64,000 bases of DNA. Origin: Istiophorus platypterus (Eukaryota; Chordata; Actinopteri; Istiophoriformes; Istiophoridae). Position 1 is the stretch's first letter. Each line of letters begins with the position of its first letter. The stretch covers positions 8,903,589 through 8,967,588 of the forward strand of contig CM029112.1 of assembly GCA_016859345.1 (NCBI GenBank), read 5' to 3'. This document shows, piece by piece, positions 12,843 to 26,493 of this stretch. Position numbers and translations under genes: made by a program. The notes under the pieces were generated by a model. It was not told the origin of the DNA, ran no database searches, and was given only the letters and a program-made list of their open reading frames with translations.

Positions 12843-15800
12843 GCGCTTGCCCTGCTCCTCAAGTGATTGATCGTCTGTGAGACAATATACAGTATGATAC
12901 CGTAACAGAAGTGCTCCTTGGGCATTTTTTGTAAAAGGTGGGCAGGAGTTTATTTCCTTTAACTGTTTGTTTGCTCGTGTGTCCTTGTATGAAAGACGAA
13001 GGGAGGTAAGGAGGGAGGGATAAGGAAAAGAGCAGCCTCTCTAGCTGTGTCATTGCCCTTCTTGGCAGAGCCAAGTTGCTGTGCATTAGCTGTTGTGTCC
13101 TGACCATGTCCCCTCTACCGCTGGCAGCCATGTTGAACGAGGTTAGGTGATGTCATGCTGGTCAGGTGACGTTTGGAAGGCCCAGCTGTCATGGAGCAGA
13201 GGCAGTCCCACAGGAGCGCCAATCTGTCATCGTTATATTAATGACATGCATAGCGCTGTTACCAATGTCATCTCTTGTGTGTGCCAAAGCTAACGAGCAG
13301 TGCCTTAATTGTAAAATTAATTGAAAAACATTTTGATTAAAGACCACCCTCCTCACCCCAGCCCTCCTCCATCTTCATCAGCTCCCCTTCCTCTCTGCAC
13401 CGCCATCTTTATATCCCTCTGGTTATGTCCTTTTCAGTTTTCTCCCAGGCCCAGCAGCTCTCACATCCACTCACTTTCTTTTCTGTCCCCACTCGTATTT
13501 GCATCTCTAACTTTCTCCCACTTTCGTCTCTTCTCTGTTCCTCCTTCAACCTTGGCTAACCCACCAACACGTTTCCTAGCCGATCATTTTCTCCTCCCCT
13601 CAACATACTCATTTTCCACTATCTGTCATTCTCTTCTTTCGTTAGGCAAATTACAACTCTTTTATGTGTACGATCTCCCTCCTCATCTCCTGCTCCCTCC
13701 CCTCCTCTTTGTCTTTTCCCATCAGGCTCCCCTCTGTGCTGCTGTCTCTCTTGTCTTTTCTCCTCATGTCTCCATTACTGTCTGTTAGACGCCCTCAGTT
13801 TGTGTTTGTATGCAGTCGTGGAGTTAGAAGGGGAAAGGAGTCGATAAAGTGGTTGTGTGTGCCCAGCTTTACTGTTTTACCACCACCCCCACTCCCCGTT
13901 GCTTTCTGAAGCCTCAGAGACTAGTCATTCTCTTGTCTCTGATTCTCATTCACTCAACTCTTTCTCCTTCCTCTCTATCCAGCAAAGCTCCCCAACCAGA
14001 GGGAAAGAGGAAGAGAGTGATAAGGCTAGTGTACATCTCCACTGGTCTTTTATTCTCTAGCCTCCCCTCTCATCTTGGCTGTCCTTCTGCTACTCTCACT
14101 CTCCATTTCTCCCCTGTGAGGACTGAGGTCCAGTTTATCATTCTACTACAGACTCCGTGGCAAGATTTCTGGCTTGTGTGTAATAATGCATGCGTGTAAC
14201 CATGTGTGTGCTTTATCACACACATCATGATGTAATTAAGTAAATGACACATTAGGTATTGTTACTTCCCCTGTGTGCGTGTGAGTGAACTGTATGCATG
14301 AGTGCAAAATACATACATATATATATATGTATATATATTTATAAAATAGGCTGGGATAATGGGAGCACCAGGGCTCATTGATGTCACCACGTTGCAATAA
14401 TGATACAGACAAGGAGGAGACATTGATCATCAGCGAATGATCAATAATGCGCTGTATCGATCAGAACAACAGTTTGTCACCATGCAGATCGACGTCCCTG
14501 CAGGAGACCAGACTCCCAGGGGAGGGTGTTACGTCCTCACAACAGCCCTCCATGTTCATTTATTTAAGAAGAAACATAAGCACAAACAAATGCCACTCTG
14601 ATGAATGTCTGTTTTGTGTATACTTAGGTAAACATAGCTCTTAGTCAATAGGAGGATAGATTCATGAATTAAATCCTGCTTGGTGAATAATATGCTCTAA
14701 ACATGGGTATTGAACAGTATAGGAGCATCACCAAATTCTTCATGTTAGCCTTAATAGGTAATTTGAGAGCGAGAGAAAGGAAACATTAGGGGAAATATTC
14801 CCATACAAATCCATATCAGGTGTGTACAGGAGACTTGGGCCTGCCCTATTTTTCCGGCTCCCTTTCCACAGTCCTCTCCTGTAGGCCCTGTTTACAGGAC
14901 CCACACTGTCTTGGAGAATAGCTGGCAGTGAAAGAAAAGACGGCAAAGTGACTGTAACATCGGGTGGAGTGTTGCCATAGAAACAGAGCATCGCAGCTTA
15001 TAAGCAGATAACACATTCGATGCCATTCCCTTCATCGTGATTCCCACATCCAAGGATGGAGCGGGAACAGGTGTGATCAACAGCTTTCTTAAATATTAGA
15101 GGGGAGGGCTGAGGGAGTGTTTGGCACCAGGAGGAATGGCTTCTCTCTGAATTTAGAGTGAAGCTTGTTCAGTTGTAATGATGACCTTGGGGAAAGAGAT
15201 TGAGAAAGGTCTGAAACTTGGCAGCATGCATTTAAATACAGAGCAAGATGGGGTAGATTGTGGTAAAATTGCAGAGCACATAGCAAGAGTCACATTTTCA
15301 AATCTATTACTTCCTGCATATAGCTACAGTTTTTCAAATCAAACACTGTTTGCTCATTACAAGTGTTTGTAAACTCCAGGCATAATTTCAGTCTCATTCC
15401 TTTATGTACACTCTCCCTTTTCTCCTCTCTTCTTTTATGGTTAAGCGAAAAAGAGGGGATGGTGATGTTGGACAAGATGTTGAATGTGTTCCTCTTCACG
15501 TGTGTGTGTGTGTGTGGGGGGGGGGGTGGCTGGCCCAAAGGCAGATCACCAAACAGCTGTGTGTTAGTGCCAGTGAGTTGGACATTTGGTCCACTCGACC
15601 CGTAACGCTGGCACACAGGGTGGAGAACGGTGTCCAAGTCCTCCTCTCAAATCCTCAGTCCATCCGTCCATTCCCCTCTCATTGTCCCTGGGGCAGCAGG
15701 CGGCCCCAGCTAAATACTGATCTGCCTGAATGGGCACAGGTGCAGCAGGGGGTCTGTCCCGCTGCCAAATGTTGTGCTTCTGTTTCCTTTGGGCTTATAA

Positions 15801-18634
15801 GAGGGTTGTGCATCTCTCTCTCGCTCTCTCGCTTCTGGAGGGATGAAAAAGCTGCAGATGCAAGTGTTTGATCAGCCTGCCGATACAGAGAAAAGCAGGG
15901 GAGAAAGTGAGAAGAAAGTGCATAATGAAAACAGAGGATAATGATACTTCAGAGAAACAAAATTCTGCTGAGGATTTTGCAGAACTGGAATAAGTGTTAA
16001 TAGTAATGCCACTGTTTCAAAAGGGTTGTGCAGCTCTGGGATTTGCCAGAAATGGAGTGGAGGTCTGGTTGGAGGGACACTGCAGTATGCCCGCAGCTGT
16101 CCTCAGGGAACTGTGTTTGGTGGCGATGTGTGTGCCAGGGGTATCTTTAGAGAGGCTCACTGCAGGCATCACTTTGGAATTGCAGGAAGGGGAGGGAATA
16201 GAGGAGTACTCTGGTTTCATGTCTCAATCAGGAAAGCTTCAGGAGTGCCTCTCAAGGCTCAAGTAGAAGCTAACGTCCATTTGTAGTGTATTTAAAAGAG
16301 AATGCCTGCACTTAAGGGCTACTTATTGCTTCGCATAGCCAAACAGAGACAGTGACTGAAAGTAGATACATGTGTAAAAGCCTCCGTACACTCAGAGACT
16401 GACACATAGCATAGCAAACTCTCTCACTCTCGCTCTCTCTGTTTGAATGCCCTTGCTTTCTCATTCACTTTATGTCTCCCAGGACAGTGCTCAGAAATGT
16501 TGAAATGGGGCCTAACCCATGAAGCAAAGAGGGAGAGTCGTTTAAGCTAAGTTAAACAAGGGCACTTATATTTTAAAGGGCCATAATCTTCAAAAAGGAG
16601 CGCTTTAAAATCAATTGACAAGACATATAAAAGGCAAAGACAGATTGAGAGGAGGAAGGTAGAGTTGTTGGCAGTTAAGTGACTTATTTTTATGAATGAA
16701 CATTTTAATTGAATGTCATTGACACTTGTGCTGTGCGTGCATCTTTGCATATGTGCATGTGTCCGAGTCTCCAAGTGTGGGCTGTGTGCATGCATGAATG
16801 TCTGCGTGTGTTTGCTGGGCAGCGCAGGTGGGCTGGATGAGTATCCAGAGCAGCACTGAGCCAGTGATTCAGCCCGCACAGTTTGGGCCAGAATCCAATC
16901 AGGGCAGCCATCTGGTGACCAATCGGGGCCCTAGCTATGATGTCACAGCAACAGAGCTCTGGGTTCCACAGGAGCCGGGAGGGGTGAATGCTATGAATCA
17001 CATTGGACCTCTGTGCTCTTAGCTAGTTGGGCCACAGAGCAGACTCTCGGGCCGTAGCTGCGTGAGCGTCAGCGGATTGGATGACGAGGTGTGAGGGGAC
17101 AAACTGTGCTGCTGACCGGGATGCTGGGGTCGCTGACACCAGGCTGTTGTGATTTGTGTGCCTGCAAATGTGGGCTGTGTTGTGTTTGCGCTTCTTTACC
17201 AACAAGCAGGCTTTGTTGGCCTCTATACAAGCGTCGTCTTTATACAGAGCAGAGCAGTCTAGTACAGATAGCTTTGCTCTCACTGTGGTTGCTGTAGATG
17301 TGGAGAAAATTGGCATCTCAGTCTTTGTTTCACTTCGCAGATGATGGCAGTGGCACTGCAGCCCACACAGTTAGGGCACTAGGAGGATGTACTGTATCTG
17401 GTGTGATTGACAGCTCTGTTAATTCTAATGTGATTAATATTTCAAGGCTCTCCTCCGTGTGAATGCCTCTATCATGTTAAACAGTGTTGAGGAGCGCGAG
17501 CCAGGTCTCCAGCACCCAGTGAGTCACCCTGACCCAGACCTAAAATGGAAATATTCCCAGCATTCACACCACTTGCGGTTAGCAGGCCAGGTGGGTTGGT
17601 GACAGAGAGAAGGAAGTCACAGGAAAATGGCTATCACTGCCGAAAGGCCCTCTGCAGGGCATCAGAGGCGAAACAGTACAGGCTGGAAAGAGAGAGTCTC
17701 AGCGAAAGCTGACCTTAGAAAGCTTCACAGCGCAAGATATTGCTATAACACGCAGGTTTGTGAATATTTCATCAGCCCTTAAGCGAGTTGTAGAATATAG
17801 CAGGTTGGCGATGGTGGTACAGCTATAGTAGTAATGCAGTGCTTTGCTGTGAAGTCTCATTTTATGGCTAGGACTATATGGAAAAGGGGTTTACATTTAT
17901 ATGGTAGCAGTGTCAAAAATAGCCTACAGTATTAATGCAAATCCCTCAGTTGGAATGTACAGTAGCGTGGATAGAGGAGGGGGATGGACTGTTGTGATTA
18001 CTAAAACCAGTTAAATCCACCTTCCTTCCCTCTGGTGCTTATCTGATCAGTGGAGCAACCAGATAGCCCCTCAGCATGGGATTTAATATCAAACACAGGC
18101 CATAAGCTGTGTTCAATAAGCATGACAGGGATAAACATCAGTGGAAACACGCAATGTATTGCTGCCCTTGCCTGCATATAAGGACAGCAGGGCTGAGAGA
18201 GAGCAGTGTCTTGACATCAGTACATACATAAGTAAACAGTGGAGAGCCTGCAAGCTGGACCTCACATATACTTCACACTGAGTGTGAGTGCAATACAGAG
18301 AGAGAGAATAAAAATTAGGGAAAGATAGAAAAAGAGGGGTAGGAGGTGGAGGCAATCATGCAGAGAGAGACAAATCTGAGGGCCTAGCATGGAGGTGCAG
18401 GAGGTGGGAGGTATGTGCTTGTGAAACTGTTTGTGTGTATATTAGTGTGTATGCTCTGTATGTGTTAATGCCTGATCCACCGCCCTGGTGACTTCAGGTG
18501 TTATCTTCTTAGCCTCCAGACGTGACAGTGAGATAATTAGAAATGTTAACACTCACTGGAGCTTGTTCTTCTATGAATTCTCAGTTTCTTTTTCTCTCTC
18601 TCTCATTTGCTCTTTCTCCTGTCTGTCTTTAATA

Positions 18635-18654
18635 AACACACACACACTCACACA

Positions 18655-18700
<46 letters not shown>
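18635..18700. repeat. CA microsatellite
   Basis: CA array with a few interruptions (CTCA, CAGA) at its start. Confidence 0.95.
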
Positions 18701-18701
<1 letters not shown>

Positions 18702-20541
18702 AAACACACGCATGCACACATACACACTTTCAAATTCTATTATCTCCCTTAGCCCATGTTATGAATGACACACTTAAATCCTGGAATGACTTGGCCAAGC
18801 AGCAGTGGATCACAATTAACGTCGGTGCCAGCGTCTGTGGAAATAATTGTCACAGCTCAATTTTATTGTGCTGATGACCTGTTTTTTTCTTACTTTTAAT
18901 AAGAAATACTTATTTCAATTTTGTACATAGGATTATTCATTTGATAATACTCTAGAATAGCTAGAGAATGCTGAAAAGGTGAAAATGGAATGATAGATTT
19001 GAAATTAATTACATTCATAGTTGGAGTAATCAGACTGTAGCGTAAGAATTAAGCATGGTAAATAGTAGTTGCATTTTGTTTCCTTGAATAGACATAGACA
19101 ATAGACATCTATTTTTTTGGCAGTCGACGGAGCCCGGTTTACTGAAGCAGTAGGAGGACATTGTTGAAATTCTGACAAATGTCTTGGCTCAAGGAAAGAG
19201 AGAGAGATATCGAGGAAGACATGGTCACTGGAGTGTTTCACATAGAAAAATGAAAAGTGACAGAGAGCTGACGGTAGGGATGACAACCTTGTTTGTCCTT
19301 TACTGGATGATCAACATGTGTTATGCAGATATGGGTCCCCAAAGTGGACATGGCTGGGCTAATACGGAAGGATCCATGCCCCTCTGGAGTCTCTCTACCT
19401 CTAAATTAGAATCCTAACTCCGCTTACTCAGCTAGCAGCACAAGCTGTGGAGCAGTGTGTGAACATTGGTGATAATGAAACTGCGCACAGTCGACATCAT
19501 TATAGATAATCTTAGCTCATTTTGTGCTGGGACTAGAAGATGCAATGAAGAACAGGAAGAGCTAATTTTGCCAGAGCCCAGCACATAAACCCCTTTTTCT
19601 ACTATCTTCTCACTGGCTCTCACCATTCTCCACACCCCTGAAGCTTGGTTGGAGGGATGAAAGTACAATAGGTTGGTTTGCAGGAAGCAGATCCCAGGTC
19701 AAGGCAAAGGCTTGTCTGAAGGCGTCTCCAGCGTGTGTCTAATTGAGCGCTGTGTAGTTAATTGTTGTGCGTGGGAGGGGAGAAATCAATCTGTTTTCTC
19801 ATTGTCGTGACTTCTAGGCCCTGGGGTGAGGGACTGGGGCTGGCAGAAACAGACACAGACACACACGTACGCACATGCACAGCGCTGCCAAAAAAGAAAA
19901 GAAAAAAAAAAACCCAACAACCCCAAACCATGCCTTACAAGCACAGACTTGCACATGCAGACCCATACCCTTCCTCTACTGGCACACACACACTGCTCAG
20001 AGGAAGAGAATGTGCATGAGGGGTTATTGAGTCAGGGTGAAGTCAGATCCATCTATCGATCGGCTGCTAGCTGAGAGAGGAGTCAGGAACGTGAGACCTG
20101 CACAGGTCAGAGGGCCAAGAGACTGAGGGGATGAGAGACGGTAAAAGAAAGGGAGAGAGAGAGAGACGGGAGAAAGAGAGACAGAGAGAGAGAGAGAGAG
20201 AACGAAACCTACAGAGCTTACAAACAGCGGTGCTCCCCCCACACCCTCCCTCTCTGAATGCACAGCCAGCGTTCTGCTCTGACATGGATATTCAGAGAAG
20301 CTCTGTTCAGCTTCATGAACATTAGAATTAGATTTCTTCAATTTGTAACTTGGGTCAGTGCCATATGTCAGATCAATGGGAGAGAGAGACACTACTAACA
20401 GTAGCTAATTATTATCCTTATCTTTTTATCCTCATCCATTGCTATAGATTATTCTATACTTAACGTTTAATATAGATAATTAATCTACAGTGAGCCACCA
20501 TGTCAATTAACATATAAATGCTTTCTACAAATAATGTATTA

Positions 20542-20643
20542 ATTTGCATATTCAGCTAATCAGCTAATTTGCATGTGTTTAGTTATCTTTAACTGTGTTT
20601 CAATTTATGTTTAGTGCTGCCGTCAGTGAATGCCTATTTGCAT
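20542..20643 (+). promoter_or_regulatory. Cluster of three POU octamers in an AT-rich block
   Basis: Three exact ATTTGCAT octamers on the same strand occur at 20542-20549, 20567-20574 and 20636-20643. A direct repeat CAGCTAATCAGCTAAT lies between the first two, so homeodomain TAAT cores are adjacent. The surrounding 250 bp are AT-rich, free of simple repeats and enhancer-like. Enhancer function is inferred. Confidence 0.45.
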
Positions 20644-23600
20644 TTTAAATCTTTAACTGTGTCGAAAAGACTGTCCTTTCTTCAATGCATCGGCCACCCC
20701 CACAGAGCCAAAACGGCTTCGCTGGTTTAGTGGGAATTTGCAGCAAGAGTGTCACCTGAATAATTTACTTTTCCTTTCAATGGGATCAGAGAACCAACTC
20801 ACTTATGATCTCATTTGAACCACCAAAACTCCTTTCCCATTGGCTGACAGCAGCTGGCGGAATGTCTGCAAGACCCCCTTGATTGGTTGAGAGTTATTTA
20901 TTTTCACCCAGTCAAAAACTCTTCCATTATTGATGGGAATGAAGCAAACCGGGATCTGATGATAAGAAGTGAAAATAGAATGAGAACTGCGGAGGGATGG
21001 AGGGAGCATGTGAGTATAAAAAAGGGGGCAGTGGGGGTTGTGGAGGGGCAGAGACTTGTGGTTGAAGAGAGATATGTAGAGGGGGAGGGGTGATAAGGTG
21101 GATGAGTACAAACAGTACTATCCTTCACTTGGATAGCAGCAGCAGGCGTCATGAGATGTCTGTTGATTTATCTCCCTTTATGCGTTTGGTTCCCTTTCTC
21201 CGCCGAACCTTTTTTACCCGAACAAAGGCAGACGGAGGGAGTGATTCAGAGTGACCAGACGCCCGAGACTCCCGGAACAGAGAGGGGGAGAAAGGTCACA
21301 TGAAACAGGAGGCTCTGTGGAGACCACCGACCAGAACGAAATGTGTCGATGAACTGATGTACTCAGGCCTCGGGGGACAGGAGGAGATGGAGGGAAAAAT
21401 GAGTATTCAAAGAGAAAGCAAAAGAAAGTGTGGGTAGCGGCAGAACTGTGTATGTGTCTGGGTGCACATGTCTCGAGGCGTAATCATTACACCAGCACAC
21501 ATAACGACACAAATATATATACGTGCGTGCGCAGTGAATGCGTGGGGGTGTTTGTATGTCTGTGTTTTTGGTTGAACATGTGTGCGTGTGCTCGCTGAGC
21601 TTCAGTCTATGAGCAGCGGTTGGGGTGGCAGTTGGCACAGACCCTCTGGATCTTCTCCATGCACTGACGGGTGTTCACCTGGTGTGGATCCTAGCAAAGC
21701 ATTTCCATCACAGTGCTGTTGGTAATTAACAAAAGCAGGCAGTGGAAAGCAGCACCTGTTACAGCCTGACTGACTGAGGCCCTGAGCTCTGGGCTCTGGG
21801 CTGTGTCTCCCACTGCTCCTCTCTAATAATCAGACCAGCGTCGCCCAGCCCCCCTCTGGGATCACATAGCATGAATGTATCCATTTGTGTGTTTATGTGG
21901 TTATGTGTGTCGTTCAAAACAAGAAATAGGAGGAGGATTAAGAGGAGGTGGGGACACAGAAGAGGAGATTCTACATTACTCTTACCAGTAAGAGTGGCTC
22001 TGCACTAAGGCTGTCTGTGTGGTTCTGAATATTATTACCAGCAAATACAAATGCTGGTGTCAAACAGTTACCTGTACTGAGTTCCTGGACACCACAGTAA
22101 TAGAGAGTAATATGCTACTGCTGTGTGATGATTATTAGATTATTGTTGTGCTGGAGATTTGATTTTACTCTCATTGCATGAACGTGTCAAAGATCTGTTT
22201 TCGCCACCTCTGCTCAGACTTATTAATACAAACCAGTAAATGGTTTACAAGTGAATAAATTATGTTTTTTTTTTCAGTAAGCAGAGCATGATTGGCTATG
22301 AATATGTCCCATGCGTGTGTATATGTACACTTTTACTCCTACTCGCTTATTCCTGAGTAGCTATGAAGGCTGCTACTGTGCCTTATGTGGACAGCGTCAG
22401 CGTGCCTTCACGTATGAGCATGTGGGGGCAGTGCATATGTGAGTGTGACAATGGCAGACAGAGAGGGGAAGAGTTAAAGGAAGTGAATGACAGCCATGTT
22501 TTAGAATTGGGGCATGTCAACCCAGCCTGCTGTGTCAGAATCTCCTGATGCCCACTCTGCCCATCCCAAAGTTGGATAACCTTGGCAGGCAGATTGGGGT
22601 CACAACTATCAAATTGGATACATCACTCACACACAAACACATACACCACGTGCACTTGAGAAAGGTAGACATGTTTGCATCCACATAATCCACATCTGCT
22701 CTGCTCTGGTGATGCACAAAAAAATCGTCTGGATAACTCGAGATAAGTAAAGAGGGTCAAGGAAACTACACTTTTTAAAGTTAGAGTTGGGGTTTACAAA
22801 ACTAAAATTTCAGAATGCATTGGGTTGATGAAAATCCAGATACACTCATCTGAATTTAATTTAATGTGCACTCACATTACAGACTAGACCCATACGCTCA
22901 TGAAGCGCTCAGAATGCAAAATGCTCTGTGCTTGTGTATGTCATTTATATGCTAGTGAGTGTGATGCTCCAACAAGTAAAACTACTCCGATCACACTGCC
23001 GGGTCAGAAATCTAAACCTGGAACCTGGAAAATGAATCAAACATTAAGGGATAACACAGATTTAGTAGCTGTTATCAATAAAACAAAAGCCTGCTTTCTT
23101 CAGCTGACTGAAGAAAGCTGAAGACTCGGACGTTCTTACAACCATTGAACGCAACAAAGCACAAGAATAGCATCCACTTCAGCATCCATGAGCTGCCTAC
23201 AGCAGACTTTTTTTAACCAATTGCAGGGAATGGGCTGAACTGAATGTTAAACCCCAGTATGTAGAACTAAAGAGGAGGAAACAATTCGGGTGAGTTAAGC
23301 ACAAGATATTCCAATTATATGATCACACCACTTTACACAGCTGTAAATCAGAGAAAAAGGGTTATTGTCAGCAACGATGAAGCAGAGAATGACTGATTTG
23401 TCTGACCTTTCCAACACTAAAATATATATGTAAGTCTTAGCCTTTTTTTTTTTTTAATGGTCGGCTGGATCCTCCACGCTCTAACTAGCTCCACTGAATC
23501 CGAACTATCTCCTGTGTAAAACTCATGGATGGCTCAAGTTGCAAAGTCAAAGATGTGAGGGAATAATTAGTCGATGGTTCCACTGACACAAAAGATGGAT

Positions 23601-25495
23601 ACCTCCATTGTATGGATCTCAGCAATGAGATGAAAAGAATGTCAACCTATTTTTAAATGTCACTGTCTCTTTTTGTTCTGAATCCCTGCTCTACTTTGTG
23701 CCACAGATCTAAACTAGGTCAACATCACATGTGGCGCCCCGGTGGGCTCTTCTATGTGTGTACATGTGTGAGTGTTTGCATGTGGATGAACATGTGTGCA
23801 AATGCTTCAAGCCATGATCATGTGCATCTTACCGCACACCAACAGCGACACTTAGGAGGGGGTGTCTACAGTTTGCCTTGAGTGAATCCCAAAGGTAGCT
23901 AAACAGTTACGAATTAGTCTTTTCCACACGTAATTATTGTCTATCGTCTCCAATTAGAAGTGAGCATGCATTATCTGCAAATTGTTTAAGTCTGTTGCTG
24001 TGCTCGTTAATAGAGAGAAAGAGCGAGGAGGAGAGGATATAAGGATTGTGCGCTTGTGTGGTTGCGTAGCAACTCTGCATGCATTCGTCTCTGTGTTGTG
24101 CATCTTTAGTGTGTTTGTACATAGCGTATGCTTGGCTATGGCGTACTGTAGCGCAACAGTGAGGCAGGGTTGCCCTGCTGGAGCTTTGAGATTAATAGAC
24201 ACTGATAATAACACACACAACACACTGCGCTTCTGTCCTTAATGAAGATGGATCTAGCCGAGCCTGGCGGTGCACAGACACTCAGGGTGGCAGCTTGCCA
24301 GTCACAGCCAAGTGACATCTGGGAAGAGCTCAATGCAAAGGGCGGGAGGGAGCAAGATTCACCAGAGAGTACAATTTCATAACATTATCATGTTATATCA
24401 TAATCCATTGTTGGTGGCTCATAAGATTAACGTCAGGGCCGGCAGTTATCACTCTTGTTGTTGAGACTTAATGGGCACTGTGAATTATTCATTTCCTCCT
24501 ATTGATTTGCAACACAAGTCATGCTGACAAAGTTGACAGCACAGGTTGACTGATACTGAGTATATCTAATTTGACTGTGGTTGGGAAGCAGTGGCCAAGA
24601 TATGGTGTAGAAAGCTTGAGACAAAGTCAAAAGCGTGAAACAAACCAAAGTTACGTGTCACAGTGCACAGACAGATGTAGCACAAATTGTGCTCCTCAAA
24701 TTCCCCCTGTTCTCATAAATATGAATACCTATGTTTTTAGATCGTACATTTGTGGCTTCTTCACCTTCGTCAATGCGAAAATTACAATTTCCATTCGAAA
24801 TGAATGTACAGCTTTTTTGTGATTGGTTAAGAGATGACAGCCAAATGGGGTCAGGGGTTGGATCCCTGTAAGATGTGGTATTAGAGCCTATTAGGGTGGA
24901 GGCTGCAGCCTGTGTTTTTCGTGAGAAGACAGGTGGGCAGTGAGGTCACTTCCTCTGGCAGCTGTGGCGGGCATCACAGGGGAAGCATTGATGGGTGGTG
25001 GCGTTGCCTCCTGTTGCATCAGTAATAATGAACACTGACAAGCTCTCCACCGCCACAATAAATCACGGGCCACACTGAAGACACTGAGGACCAGGCCGGG
25101 GAGCACGCTCTCTCTGCTGCACGGTGTCTCTGCAGACGAACAGACTGACTGGCTTGTTGGCTTGGGGCAGACTATCTCTATCACTCATTCATGGATGCAG
25201 CGCTGTTACACACACAGTGAACCCTCCTCAGATACTCCTGCACTCTGATCAACACGTATAACTGTCACTCAGGAATAGTGGGCTCTTACTGGCTGCTTTA
25301 AAAGCAGTGAGGGCTTTTTTTTTATATATATATTTGGAGAACAACTCCTGTTTCGGAAACATGTAATAGTTAAAGTGTGGACTCTAGAGATGAGGAGTTG
25401 TGTGGGTTGGGGTTTGTGGAGAGCTGCAGCTGAGGGCAGATGCTGAAGCTGGAAAAAGTGGTACAGGAGTGTCTATTGAATAAAGTGAGAGGGGC

Positions 25496-25498
<3 letters not shown>

Positions 25499-25535
<37 letters not shown>

Positions 25536-25536
25536 T
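25499..25536. repeat. CT microsatellite
   Basis: CT array leading into a longer pyrimidine tract. Confidence 0.9.
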
Positions 25537-26485
25537 TCCCTTCCCTTTGCCTTTACTTCTGTGACAGCCACACTAGCCCTGTTTGATATCCCTCCGCTGT
25601 GTTCTGCATCTCTGCAGATTCCCTTGCCTCATTTGCATTCCCTTAAAGCACACTTCCATTAAAGTCTCCTCCTGTTTTTTTGTCTCTTCCTTCTTTCCTT
25701 CTGTTTCTTCAAATGGGCCTTTTTTTTCCCTGGGTTGCTGTTTTGGAGGCAGCCTTATTCCCTGTTGACTACACAGCCTATCCCCGCTCTCCCTGAGTCA
25801 GTAATCAAACACATTGGCCCTAATACACAGGCCATTACAAGAGCTCTGATGTTCCATCTGCACACAACCGGCACAATGGTGTCATTATATAAACAGCCCT
25901 GCTGCTGCTGCAGCCAGCGAGATACTACCACACCAGAGCTCCAGCCTTAACTGACCTACCACAGTAAATGGAGAAGTGTTGGGATGATCTGACCTGAATA
26001 TGCTTGTGTAGTCACTGCTAGATTAACAGCATTATCCATCCTGAATGAAAGCTCTAGCGTTAACATCCAGTTTTTCACTATGGGTGAGACCGTGCAGGAT
26101 GCTGAGCATCAATGCAAATGTAATAGAATCAGGTTGTTGTGAAGGAATAATATCTAATGCTATTACACTGTCTTTGCTAGCGATAGCCTCACCAAAAAGG
26201 ATTAGGGAGATTAGCGATGGGCCCAACTGGAAGATAACAATGGGGGAGGGTGGGAGGGCAATGGTTTCTACAAGCTAGTATCAAATTTTTTTCTGCTATG
26301 ACATTGATTCGATTTTGTTTTAGCTGCTATCAAGTGTACAGGGGTGGGACTGTACAATTTGTGGAAAATTATTTCAAATTTATGTTTCTGGAGTTACAAA
26401 TTTATTTTAGAGTTTTAGGACGTTAAATACTAGAATAGCATGGTTTCCTGTTGTTATGGTGTATCTTTGTGCCAGGCCTTGCCCT

Positions 26486-26493
26486 TGACGTCA
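26486..26493. promoter_or_regulatory. Perfect CRE palindrome
   Basis: TGACGTCA, the full CREB/ATF site, lies in a repeat-free block that also contains several TAAT and AATCATT words. Function is not shown by sequence. Confidence 0.4.

Noticed and set aside
15994..16286. Roughly 270 bp open in three frames including the minus strand
   Set aside because: Could be a decayed element, but I recognise no protein family and no repeat ends.
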